From Hellea sp039977295 (GTDB taxonomy: Bacteria > Pseudomonadota > Alphaproteobacteria > Caulobacterales > Maricaulaceae): a DNA stretch of 64,000 nt. The stretch is taken from NCBI GenBank assembly GCA_039977295.1, contig JBDWDN010000003.1, positions 844,775 through 908,774 of the forward strand. The letters run 5' to 3'. Positions within the stretch are counted from its first letter, which is position 1. Every line of letters starts with the position of its first letter. Under the pieces are notes generated by a model that saw only the letters and a program-made list of their open reading frames with translations, did no database searches and had not been told where the DNA came from. The position numbers and the translations under genes were made by a program. Shown here in pieces: positions 1 through 9,400 of this stretch.

Positions 1-827
1 TACCAAGGCGTAAGGTCGCCCCCGTTTATACGCAGTCAAATAGGTCCGGCGCGCCAGTCGTTTCCGCGCCTTTTGTTGGGACTGAGGCTTATGAATCTAT
101 TTTGGCCACCAATGACACACCGCTTTTTATCTTTGGCGATCACGCCTCCAAACATATTCCAGAGGAATATGATAATTTGGGGCTGAGCGGGGCTGATCTG
201 ACGCGCCATATTGCTTGGGACATTGGGACAGAGACGGTGCTGCGCGAGCTTTGCGGACATTTTGGTTGCGGCGGTCAGTTGGCGGGCGTCTCGCGTCTGG
301 TGATTGATTTAAACCGCGCCCCAGATGCCCTTGGCCTTATCCCTGTGGTCAGTGATGGGACGCTAGTGACGGGTAATGAAAATCTGACTGACGCGGCGCG
401 CCAAGACCGTATTGACCGCTTTTATACGCCTTATCATGCGGCGCTGGGAACCGCGCTAGACGCGCTGGATGACCCGCTTGTGCTCTCTGTGCACAGCTTC
501 ACGGCCAAGCCAGATCTAGGTGATTACCGCTTAACTGATATAGGGCTGTTGGTGAAGGATGATGAAGATAGCGCCGAGCAATTGCGCGAGATGTTTATGC
601 GTTTGGGACGGGCTTTTACCATTGGCATGAACCAGCCTTATTCCGCCCATGATTTAAACCATACGATTGATGCTAATGTTGCGCCGCGCGGTCTGCGTCA
701 CCTTGCAATTGAGGTGCGCCAAGACCATATCGACACTCCTGATAAGGCCCGCGACATTGCGAGCGTTTTGGCCGGCCGGCTTGAACCGCTCGTCAATCGT
801 AGCCGCATCACTATTATCAAGCCTTAA
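1..827 (+). CDS. N-formylglutamate amidohydrolase family protein (5' end outside window)
   Basis: Predicted metal-dependent hydrolase of the FGase family, which releases formate from N-formylglutamate in histidine breakdown or acts on similar N-acyl amino acids. The family signatures seen are GDHASKHIP near the start, RHIAWDIG, SRLVIDLNRAP, LSVHSFTA and LAIEVRQDHI near the end. The frame is open to the left edge (first whole codon at position 3). The first usable in-frame start, TTG at 102, has no ribosome binding site, and the residues before it (GTEAYESILATNDTPL) read like the usual lead-in to the GDHAS motif. The true start is therefore probably upstream of the window. The stop is at 825-827, 37 bases before msrA. 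No hut genes are visible, so the substrate is uncertain. Confidence 0.85.
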   Translation, partial: PRRKVAPVYTQSNRSGAPVVSAPFVGTEAYESILATNDTPLFIFGDHASKHIPEEYDNLGLSGADLTRHIAWDIGTETVLRELCGHFGCGGQLAGVSRLVIDLNRAPDALGLIPVVSDGTLVTGNENLTDAARQDRIDRFYTPYHAALGTALDALDDPLVLSVHSFTAKPDLGDYRLTDIGLLVKDDEDSAEQLREMFMRLGRAFTIGMNQPYSAHDLNHTIDANVAPRGLRHLAIEVRQDHIDTPDKARDIASVLAGRLEPLVNRSRITIIKP

Positions 828-864
828 CCGGCCCCTAGATTTAGCTAGCTTTACGGAGCCTGTC

Positions 865-1476
865 ATGACGCAAACGATACCAAATTTTGAAAATCAACTC
901 TGCGCGAGTTCAACGCATTTCGTGAACGGCAAAGATATGTTTAGCGGCTTCCCAGATGGGACCGAGCAAGTGCAGCTTGGCATGGGCTGTTTTTGGGGCG
1001 CAGAGCGTATCATGTGGAAACTCGGCGGCGTCCACGTCACATCTGTGGGCTATGCAGGCGGGCACACGGCTGACCCTGATTATCCAAAGACCTGCAAAGG
1101 TGATACGGGCCATGCCGAGATGGTGCATATGGTTTATGACCCCAAAGTCATTTCCTTTGACGAGATTTTGAAAGCGTTTTTTGAGAACCATGACCCGACC
1201 CAAGGTGACCGCCAAGGCAATGATCGCGGCCCGCAATATCGCAGCGCGATTTTCACCTATACGGATGACCAAATGAGCCGTGCCAAAGAGGCAGCTGAGC
1301 GCTATGCAGAGGCCTATGGCCGTCCTGTCACAACGGAGCTGCGCGAAGCACCGACTTATTTCGCGGCCGAGGATTATCATCAGCAATATTTAGCGAAGAA
1401 CCCACAAGGCTATTGCATGCACGGCCCGACAGGCATTGTCTGTCACCTGCCTGAGCGCGCGCCTGAAAAGGTCTAA
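865..1476 (+). CDS. msrA: Peptide-methionine (S)-S-oxide reductase MsrA
   Basis: Reduces the S-epimer of methionine sulfoxide in proteins, using thioredoxin as final donor. The 203-residue product has the catalytic motif GCFWGAE with nucleophile Cys42 and a C-terminal GYCMHG...IVCHLP segment with Cys184 and Cys193 as likely recycling cysteines. The ATG at 865 is preceded by ACGGAG. The frame is open further upstream to 667, but that extension lies inside the previous gene in another frame and does not resemble MsrA. The gene follows the amidohydrolase by 37 bases and may be co-transcribed. A cytoplasmic location is likely, as no signal peptide is seen. Confidence 0.95.
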   Translation: MTQTIPNFENQLCASSTHFVNGKDMFSGFPDGTEQVQLGMGCFWGAERIMWKLGGVHVTSVGYAGGHTADPDYPKTCKGDTGHAEMVHMVYDPKVISFDEILKAFFENHDPTQGDRQGNDRGPQYRSAIFTYTDDQMSRAKEAAERYAEAYGRPVTTELREAPTYFAAEDYHQQYLAKNPQGYCMHGPTGIVCHLPERAPEKV

Positions 1477-1573
1477 AACCTGCAGGTATTTAAATATAGT
1501 TCTATCTCTGTAATTGCAGTCGAGCGCGTTACATTTACCTAAGGGTGTGTTATGCTCCGCGCAGGAGCGGGCT

Positions 1574-4500
1574 ATGCGTAAATTTAATTTTGATAATCTG
1601 GCGATAGCGAGCAGCGAATATGATGGGCTTGATCAGCTTTGGGGCGATGCGCTCAAGGTGCCTTCATTTGACCTAGCTCTATTTGCCCCGCAGCCTGGGC
1701 CGTTAAATATGACCGTGAACCTCACCAATGGGGACGATGTTTATACGGCGAGTTCCAATGAAGTCGTGAACGGTCTTGATGGCAATGATGATTTGAAGGC
1801 TGGCGGCAATAGCATCACGCTGAACGGTGATGGCGGCGATGACATTTTACGGGACTCTTCTGCAGGCGTTAACATCCTAAATGGAGGTAGTGGCGCAGAT
1901 TTCATCAGGATTGAAGGATCAGGCTCGGTAGGGAATGGTGGGGATGGGGATGATACCATTTTCGTTCAATATGACGGATCATTTGGCAATGGAGATGCCG
2001 GAGACGATATTATCACGGCGACCCTTTGGACGGCGTCATTTATAACGCTGGACGGCGGAACGGGAACAGATACCTTCATTCTTCGCTACCAAGATTTTGA
2101 GGATATCAATGGCCAAAACCGTTATGGCGGAACGATGGATATGTCTACGGGCATGGGCAGCGGGGATTACAATGTCGCGGTTTCTGGATTTGAAAGCCTA
2201 GATTTTGTCGGCGGCGGAGAGTCGGACAACGTCATCGGCAGCGCAGGCGATGATATCATCAAAGATGGCGGGTCTTATACCTTCTTTGATTGTTGTGGCG
2301 GTTCTTTCTATGGCCAGGGCAATAATGACACGCTTTACGGCATGGCGGGCGATGACATCATCATTGGCACAGGCGGAACAGATATTTTGGATGGCGGCGA
2401 CGGTAATGACACGATCACCAGCGGAGCCGATTTCATTAGCGGCGTAGACGATCCTGTAAATAACTTTTATTCCGAAACGGTGCGAGAAAGCGCAGCCACC
2501 ATGAATGGCGGCGCGGGCGATGATACCATTATGAGCTTTGGTAACGACACGATTGATGGCGGGGCGGGCGATGATGTTATCATTATGGGCCGCAGCGAGC
2601 GCGATACGGCGACGACGACTGAGGGCGGCGCAGGTATTGACGAAATTAATTTCTCAAACCTTGATCCTGATGAGGGCGGCGGCGCGGCCAATTCGCTCTT
2701 GGTTGTTGACCTCCAGGGCCAAGCTTACTCGCTGCGCAATTCGGATACGAATACAGTTTTATTCATCGACACATTTGGGGTCTTTGAAAATGTCACAGGC
2801 AGTGAATATCGCGATGTGCTGCAAGGCGACGGGCTCGACAATGTTCTGCAGGGCCTAGGCGGAGATGATAATCTCCAAGGGCGTGCCGGCAATGACACGG
2901 CTGTTTATGCGTCCGCCAATGTGAGTGATTACATCTTCACTGAAACGGCTCCTGGTGAATATACCGTGGAGGCGCTAGCGACCAATGAGGGCACAGATAC
3001 GCTAACGGGGATACAAACCATACGCCTTGGCGGCGTTGACGGCACGGATTACGATATTGCGGTGCTTTTAAATGCGGGCGGCCCTGTCACGCTGACGCCG
3101 GGTAATGATACTTATACAGGCACCGTGGGGGATGATATTATCACGGCCTTAGCGGGCGATGATATTATTTTCGCGATTGAGGGTGATGATATTTTGAACG
3201 GCGGAGAAGGCGCGGACGCGCTTGATGGCGGCGCCGGGAATGACACCGCGACTTATATTGATGAGGCCAGCGCGGTTAATATTAATCTGCGCACAGGGAC
3301 CGTTAGCGGCGCAGCTGCGGGCGATAGCTATGTCGATATTGAAAATATCACGGGTACGGATTTTGATGACACTATCACAGGGGACTTTGGCAATAACATC
3401 CTGACGGGCGGGCTGGGCATTGATACGCTTAATGGGGACGTCGGCGATGATGTGTTACACGGCGGCGACGGCTCCGACACGCTTAATGGCGGAGACGGTT
3501 CCGATACGCTCAATGGCGGCGCGGGCGATGATATCCTCAATGGCGGCGATGGTAACGACTTCCTTTATGGCGGCGACGGCAATGATACGCTGACAGGCGG
3601 GCCGGGTAATCTCGCTGTCGATCTTCCTGACTATCTCTTTGGCGAGGCGGGTAACGATACGCTCAATTCAGGCGGTAATGGTACAGTGGGTGACGTTTTG
3701 CTCGTCGGCGGTGAGGGCGATGATATCATTAACGGTACTGGCGATATGAATGAGTATGCCGTCTTTAGCTCAGCCAATACGGCCGATTATGAATTTGTAG
3801 AATTAGCGCCGAACCAATTCCGTGTCACGGCGCTGAATGGGAATATGGACGGGATTGATATTCTAACTGATATTTCCTTTGTGCGCCTAGGCGGCGTTAA
3901 CGGAACAGATTACGACATCACGACATTGTTGGCCCCTGCAGGGCCGATCGATCTGACCAATGGTGATGATGACTATACTGGCACAGCCGGGGACGACATC
4001 GTCAATGGTCTGGACGGAAATGACATCATTAACGGCGCGGATGGCAATGATACGCTAAATGGTGATGCGGGTAATGATACGCTAAATGGCGGGCTCGGTA
4101 ATGATACGCTCAATGGCGGCGATGGCGACGACATCCTGTCGGGAGGAAAAGGCGCGAACGCTTTTGATGGCGGCGCAGGAATGGATACCGTGTCTTATGA
4201 GACTGAACTCGGTGAAGTCACCATAGACATGCTCACAGGAGAGACGTCGGAAGCCGCTAATGGGGATAGCTTTGTCAGCATTGAAAACATCACAGGCTCT
4301 ATCTTTCGCAATATCCTGCGCGGCGACAGCGCAGATAACGTTTTCATAGGCGGAGCTCTCAATGATATTCTGCAAGGCCGAAATGGTAATGACACGCTTA
4401 TCGGCGGCGCTGGCAATGATAACATTAATGGCGGACGCGGCGAAGATGTTCTCTTTGGCGGTGAAGGTAATGATGGTTTGAATGGCCGCCAAGGCTTTGA

Positions 4501-6424
4501 GGTTGACGATGATTACGCCGTCTATATCTCTACGGATCCTGCAGATTATGTTGTCACATATCTTGGCGGCATTACTTATCGCGTCGAAGCTGTTGGCGGT
4601 ACGGGAGAGGGCACAGATAATTTGGTCAGCATAGAGTATATTCGTCTGGGCGGCGTTAACGGCGTTGATTACGACATCTCGATGTTCCCAGCGGGCAATG
4701 GTGATATTAATCTCACCACGGGCAATGATGTTTATAGCGGCACGGCAGCGGATGAAGTCATTAACGCGCTGGCTGGGGATGATATCTTTGACGGCGGTAC
4801 GGGCAGCAATACGCTGAACGGCGATGCGGGTAATGATACGCTTATCAGCCTTGGCAATGATGTGCTAAATGGCGGCACTGGCAATGATACTGTTGAAATG
4901 GGCGGCAATGTCTTTGACGCGGCGACAGCTACAGACGGCGGCGCCGATATCGATACGATAAGCTTCTCTACTCTTGCGCAGCTTCCAAGCGGCAATTTGT
5001 TCCTTGTTTTAGATTTAAATGGCCAAGCCTATTCTGTGCGCGATGTCGGGACAGTTCTTTACGTCGATCAATTCACCAATTTCGAAAATGCCACAGGCTC
5101 AGAATTTGGTGATCTCCTCCAAGGCGATGCGGGGGCAAATTTGCTCTCTGGTTTAGGCGGAGATGATAATCTTCAAGGCCGCGACGGTAATGACATCATT
5201 GATGGCGGCGCGGGGGCAGATATCCTTAATGGCGGCGTCGGAACGGATACAGCGTCCTATGCTAGCGCTTTGGCAGGCGTCACGGCGATTATGGGTGACG
5301 GGTCGCTTAATATGGGCGGCGCGGCTGGCGACAGCTATATTGATATTGAAAATATCACAGGCTCTGATTTTGATGACATTCTTGGCGGTGATACGAATGC
5401 CAATGTTATTGACGGCGGAGACGGAATTGACATTGCCTCTTATGCCTATGCGGCCTCCGCTATTGTCTTTGACGGCCTGGGGTTAGTCACGGCTTCGGGC
5501 GATATTGTGGATGATACGCTTCTAAATATCGAAGGCATAGGCGGTAGCGCATTTGATGACCGTCTCTTCGGCGCAAATGACGTCTCTGTCTTTTATGGCG
5601 GCGCTGGTAATGACCGCCTCTTCGGACGTAATGGTGATGATGAGCTCTTTGGTGAAGATGGCGACGACATTATTCTGGCTGGACGAGACAATGACCTTTT
5701 GGACGGCGGGGCGGGCAATGATCAGCTTCGCGGGAATGAAGGCGACGATACGATATTTGGCGGGGACGGTAATGACGTTTTAGCGGGCGGCGCTGGCGCG
5801 GACGCGATGGATGGCGGCGCGGGGATTGACCGCGTAGAATATACCTACGGAACCAATGCTGGGGTTACAGCGAGCCTAGGCAATAGCGGGATTAATACAG
5901 GGGACGCGGCAGGCGATACTTACGTCAATATCGAAAATCTTTACGGCACAACCTTCATGGATACGCTTTACGGCGATGCGGGGAATAACCGCATTGATGG
6001 ACGCCTTGGTGATGACATGCTCTTTGGCGGTGACGGTAATGACTACCTTATCGGCGGCGCGGGTAATGATGTTCTGAACGGCGAAGGCGGGAATGATTTA
6101 TTCCTCGGTCAAGCAGGCGCAGATATTTATCAATTTGACGCCGCGCATGGCACTGACCGTATCGTTGTCTTTGTCCAAGGCGAAGACCTGATTGAGTTCA
6201 CTGAAAACGTCTTTGACTTTAGCGGGCTGACAATCACCCAAGACGGCGCTCATGTGAACATCGTCTCCAGCGAAGGCACGATTATTGTGAATAATTCGCT
6301 TGTGGCTGATTTCGCAGCGGATGACTTTACCTTTGCGACGCCGCCTGCCCAAGAACCGCTCGACGATAGATTTGCACATGATGTCGTTGACGTTATGATG
6401 ACGGATATTGACTCTTTAATATAA
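1574..6424 (+). CDS. Giant RTX (hemolysin-type calcium-binding repeat) protein 1
   Basis: A 1616-residue acidic protein built mostly from GGxGxDxLx nonapeptides, the calcium-binding beta-roll repeats of type I-secreted proteins. The ATG at 1574 is preceded by GGAGCGG and gives an N-terminus (MRKFNFDNL...FAPQPGPL, residues 1-44) matched by the next gene (MRKLNFDNL...FAPQPGPL). The frame is also open upstream to 1514. Two kinds of non-RTX modules recur: DTAxY...DYxF...RLGGVxGxDYDI at about 440, 728 and 980, and DTATY...GDSYVDIENITG at about 556, 869 and 1222. The last 285 residues match the paralogue closely and the protein ends ...TDIDSLI. There is no Sec signal, fitting type I export, but no transporter genes are here. 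It is probably secreted or surface-bound; function is unknown. Residues 240-241 are vicinal cysteines, the only ones I see. Confidence 0.92.
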   Translation: MRKFNFDNLAIASSEYDGLDQLWGDALKVPSFDLALFAPQPGPLNMTVNLTNGDDVYTASSNEVVNGLDGNDDLKAGGNSITLNGDGGDDILRDSSAGVNILNGGSGADFIRIEGSGSVGNGGDGDDTIFVQYDGSFGNGDAGDDIITATLWTASFITLDGGTGTDTFILRYQDFEDINGQNRYGGTMDMSTGMGSGDYNVAVSGFESLDFVGGGESDNVIGSAGDDIIKDGGSYTFFDCCGGSFYGQGNNDTLYGMAGDDIIIGTGGTDILDGGDGNDTITSGADFISGVDDPVNNFYSETVRESAATMNGGAGDDTIMSFGNDTIDGGAGDDVIIMGRSERDTATTTEGGAGIDEINFSNLDPDEGGGAANSLLVVDLQGQAYSLRNSDTNTVLFIDTFGVFENVTGSEYRDVLQGDGLDNVLQGLGGDDNLQGRAGNDTAVYASANVSDYIFTETAPGEYTVEALATNEGTDTLTGIQTIRLGGVDGTDYDIAVLLNAGGPVTLTPGNDTYTGTVGDDIITALAGDDIIFAIEGDDILNGGEGADALDGGAGNDTATYIDEASAVNINLRTGTVSGAAAGDSYVDIENITGTDFDDTITGDFGNNILTGGLGIDTLNGDVGDDVLHGGDGSDTLNGGDGSDTLNGGAGDDILNGGDGNDFLYGGDGNDTLTGGPGNLAVDLPDYLFGEAGNDTLNSGGNGTVGDVLLVGGEGDDIINGTGDMNEYAVFSSANTADYEFVELAPNQFRVTALNGNMDGIDILTDISFVRLGGVNGTDYDITTLLAPAGPIDLTNGDDDYTGTAGDDIVNGLDGNDIINGADGNDTLNGDAGNDTLNGGLGNDTLNGGDGDDILSGGKGANAFDGGAGMDTVSYETELGEVTIDMLTGETSEAANGDSFVSIENITGSIFRNILRGDSADNVFIGGALNDILQGRNGNDTLIGGAGNDNINGGRGEDVLFGGEGNDGLNGRQGFEVDDDYAVYISTDPADYVVTYLGGITYRVEAVGGTGEGTDNLVSIEYIRLGGVNGVDYDISMFPAGNGDINLTTGNDVYSGTAADEVINALAGDDIFDGGTGSNTLNGDAGNDTLISLGNDVLNGGTGNDTVEMGGNVFDAATATDGGADIDTISFSTLAQLPSGNLFLVLDLNGQAYSVRDVGTVLYVDQFTNFENATGSEFGDLLQGDAGANLLSGLGGDDNLQGRDGNDIIDGGAGADILNGGVGTDTASYASALAGVTAIMGDGSLNMGGAAGDSYIDIENITGSDFDDILGGDTNANVIDGGDGIDIASYAYAASAIVFDGLGLVTASGDIVDDTLLNIEGIGGSAFDDRLFGANDVSVFYGGAGNDRLFGRNGDDELFGEDGDDIILAGRDNDLLDGGAGNDQLRGNEGDDTIFGGDGNDVLAGGAGADAMDGGAGIDRVEYTYGTNAGVTASLGNSGINTGDAAGDTYVNIENLYGTTFMDTLYGDAGNNRIDGRLGDDMLFGGDGNDYLIGGAGNDVLNGEGGNDLFLGQAGADIYQFDAAHGTDRIVVFVQGEDLIEFTENVFDFSGLTITQDGAHVNIVSSEGTIIVNNSLVADFAADDFTFATPPAQEPLDDRFAHDVVDVMMTDIDSLI
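6122..6330 (+). repeat. Near-identical DNA block shared by the two RTX genes, copy 1
   Basis: This 209-base segment differs from 11311-11519 at only 7 positions by direct comparison, whereas the codons just before it differ at many synonymous sites (7 of 30 bases in the TYVNIENLYGT stretch). The sharp change in identity suggests recent gene conversion or recombination between the paralogues. Confidence 0.85.
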
Positions 6425-6425
6425 A

Positions 6426-6451
6426 TATCTGCGCCCATATTGGCGCAGATA
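6426..6451 (+). other. Perfect inverted repeat between the two RTX genes
   Basis: TATCTGCGCC and GGCGCAGATA form a 10-bp stem around a 6-base loop, starting directly after the stop codon of RTX protein 1. No T-run follows, so this is not a textbook intrinsic terminator. It could shield the 3' end of the first mRNA or reduce read-through into the second gene, whose start is 30 bases downstream. Confidence 0.6.
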
Positions 6452-6480
6452 AACGGATTGCCGATGAACTGGACGACGCT

Positions 6481-9400
6481 ATGCGCAAACTTAATTTTGA
6501 TAATTTGGGATTATTAAGTGACGAAATCACGCTGAAGGGTGTCGTGTGGATAGACGCTTTTAAAGCGCCATTTCTAGATATGCCTCTCTTCGCGCCGCAG
6601 CCGGGCCCGCTCTTTGCGGATATTGACGGTACATCTAATGATGACGTCATAACGGGAACGTCGGGAGATGATATCCTCAATGGCTTAGAGGGTGATGACC
6701 TTATTAATGGCGGCGCTGGTAATGACACGATTAATGGCGGTGATGGCGATGATGTTTTAAGCGGCAATAGTGGTGATGATATCCTAGATGGCGGAACGGG
6801 GAATGACGTTCTCAATGGCGGCATGGGCAATGACACGATTTATGGCGGTTCTGACGTTGATATCATAAACGGCAATGATGGTGATGACATTTTGTATGGT
6901 GACGTTGGGAATGATATTGCTGGGAATGACGTCATCAATGGCGGCATGGGCAATGATGCGATCTATGGCTGGTACGGCGCAGACATTCTTAGCGGTGATA
7001 GTGGCGATGATGTTTTATATGGCGGCGGTAATGATGATGTCCTCTACGGAGGAGATGGTGCTGATACGCTCCGGGGGGGAGACGGAAATAATACGCTCTA
7101 TGGCGGCGACGGTGATGATGTATTTTATACCACTGGTTATGGCTCCGATGTTCTGCATGGCGGTGCTGGCAATGATACCATAAATCTTGGGTCTTCTGAT
7201 GATATCGTTTATGGTGATGCGGGCGATGACATAATTTATTCTAGCGGCACTCAAAATTTTATTGATGGCGGAGATGGCATAGATACCTATATCGCATTTA
7301 ATTTTAATGCTGATGACCTTTTATCTGTTAGTGAAGTTGCGCCCGGAATTTATACTGTAATTTACGACCGCTACTTCACTAGCCCGACACAAACGACTTA
7401 CCCCACAATTAATGTTCTCACTAATGTAGAATTCATCCGTAGCGGCGGTACAAATGGTACAGATATTGCCCTTTCTAGCTTTGGCCAAAATGATACAAAT
7501 TTGTCTGAGTTCAAAGATGTCTATAGGGGCAGTAACTTCGCTGATAGGGTATACGGATTCGAAGGCGATGACAGTTTTGCTCCAAATGGCGGGGACGATT
7601 TTATCGATGGAGGAGTCGGTCAAGATACCGTTGAGTTTGACTTTGAAACCTTACTTGACTTTGAAGTCCTATGGCTAGGCGGTGATAACTACACGGTGGC
7701 AACCTCAGTGTCTTACGCTGGCGATGCGCAAACTAACATCTTGCACAATGTAGAACTATTGGAGACCGAAACTTATTTGGGTGATCTCGCTTTGCTTGCG
7801 CAATTTTACACCATGGATACTCACCTCACAACTGGAGACGATACTTTTATAGGGTCCAACGTGGCGGAAGGAATAAATGGCCGTGAGGGCGATGATACTA
7901 TCCAAGGGCTTGGCGGCGATGACATAATTTTAGCAGGCCGCGGCAAAGATATTATTTATGGCGGTGACGGCAATGATTTTATTCGGGGCGGCGAGGCAGG
8001 TTATAGAAATTACACAGCTGGCGATGACGACGATATTCTCTATGGCGGGGCAGGAGACGATGTTATCGAGGGAGGAGAGGGCAACGATTACATCATTGGT
8101 GGTTTGGGCGCCGATGATTTGGATGGTGGTCGCGGCATTGATACGCTTAGCTATGAGGATAGCAGCGCGGCGGTCTATGTGAATTTGCGTCTTGGGGTGA
8201 CACGCTGGGCCGCAGATGGTGATACGGTTGCTAATTTTGAAATTTTAATAGGTAGCGACTTTAATGATAACCTTGGTGCAAACACCGAAGGTGGGATGCT
8301 CATGGGCGGCCTCGGCGATGACATATTGAATGGTTCAACCGTCGGTACGACAAATACCCTTACTGGGACTGCGGTTTATCTTGAAGCAAGCCGAGAAAAT
8401 ATCACTGTCACTTTAGTGGAACCAGGCGTGCACACGGTCACGACGACTGGCGCGACCAATGAAGGTACAGATACCTTAAACGAGGTCGATGGTATCCGCT
8501 TGGGCGGCGTGGATGGCACATTTTATCTAATTGATTACTTTGTAACTGGTATAATTTATCTCCGCTATCCCTTGCAGCCCTTTAGTGGTTATTCGGCCGA
8601 CGAAACAATTACAGGAACAAATTCCGCAGATGTTTTCGATGGCGGCACGGGAAATAATTTCCTTTATGGCCTAGGCGGCGATGACATCATCACCAGTCTC
8701 GGTAATGATGTCATTGATGGCGGTACAGGTGATGACCTTATCGAAATGGGTGGTAATGTCTTTGATGCCTCCACAGCAACGGATGGCGGCTCAGGCATAG
8801 ATACGATTAGTTTCTCTACGCTCTCTCAATTTCCTAGCGGAAATCTTTTCTTTGTACTCGATTTACTGTCTCAATCTTATTCCGTACGAGATGGGAGCAC
8901 TGTTCTTTATGTCGATCAATTTTCTAATTTCGAAAATGCTGCAGGCTCAGAGTATCGTGACTTATTACAAGGCGGCGAAGATGCAAACACCCTGCGCGGC
9001 TTAGCAGGGGATGATACCCTACAAGGCAGAGGCGGTAGTGACTTTCTCGAAGGCGGCACTGGCGATGATAGTCTGAGCGGTGGCGACGGCGTAGATACAG
9101 CGGTCTTTAGCTCGGCCGATCGCAATGATTACCAGATCACCGAAACGGCATCAGGCGAATATACTGTAACTGCGCTTAATGGGGTCATGGACGGCACAGA
9201 TAGTTTGGTGGGCGTAGAATATATACAATTCGGTGCAGATTCAGAAATGAGCTTTGACATCGCGCGGCTATTGGCGGGTCAAATAGCCATACGCTTGACC
9301 AATGAGAATGATGAATTTACGGGGACTGCGGAAAATGAAATCATTAATGGCCTATCAGGTAACGACATAATTAACGGCGGGCTTGGCGCTAATATAATTG

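Noticed and set aside
667..864. Upstream extension of msrA in frame
   Set aside because: It overlaps the amidohydrolase coding region in another frame, does not resemble MsrA, and a good ribosome binding site lies at the internal ATG 865.
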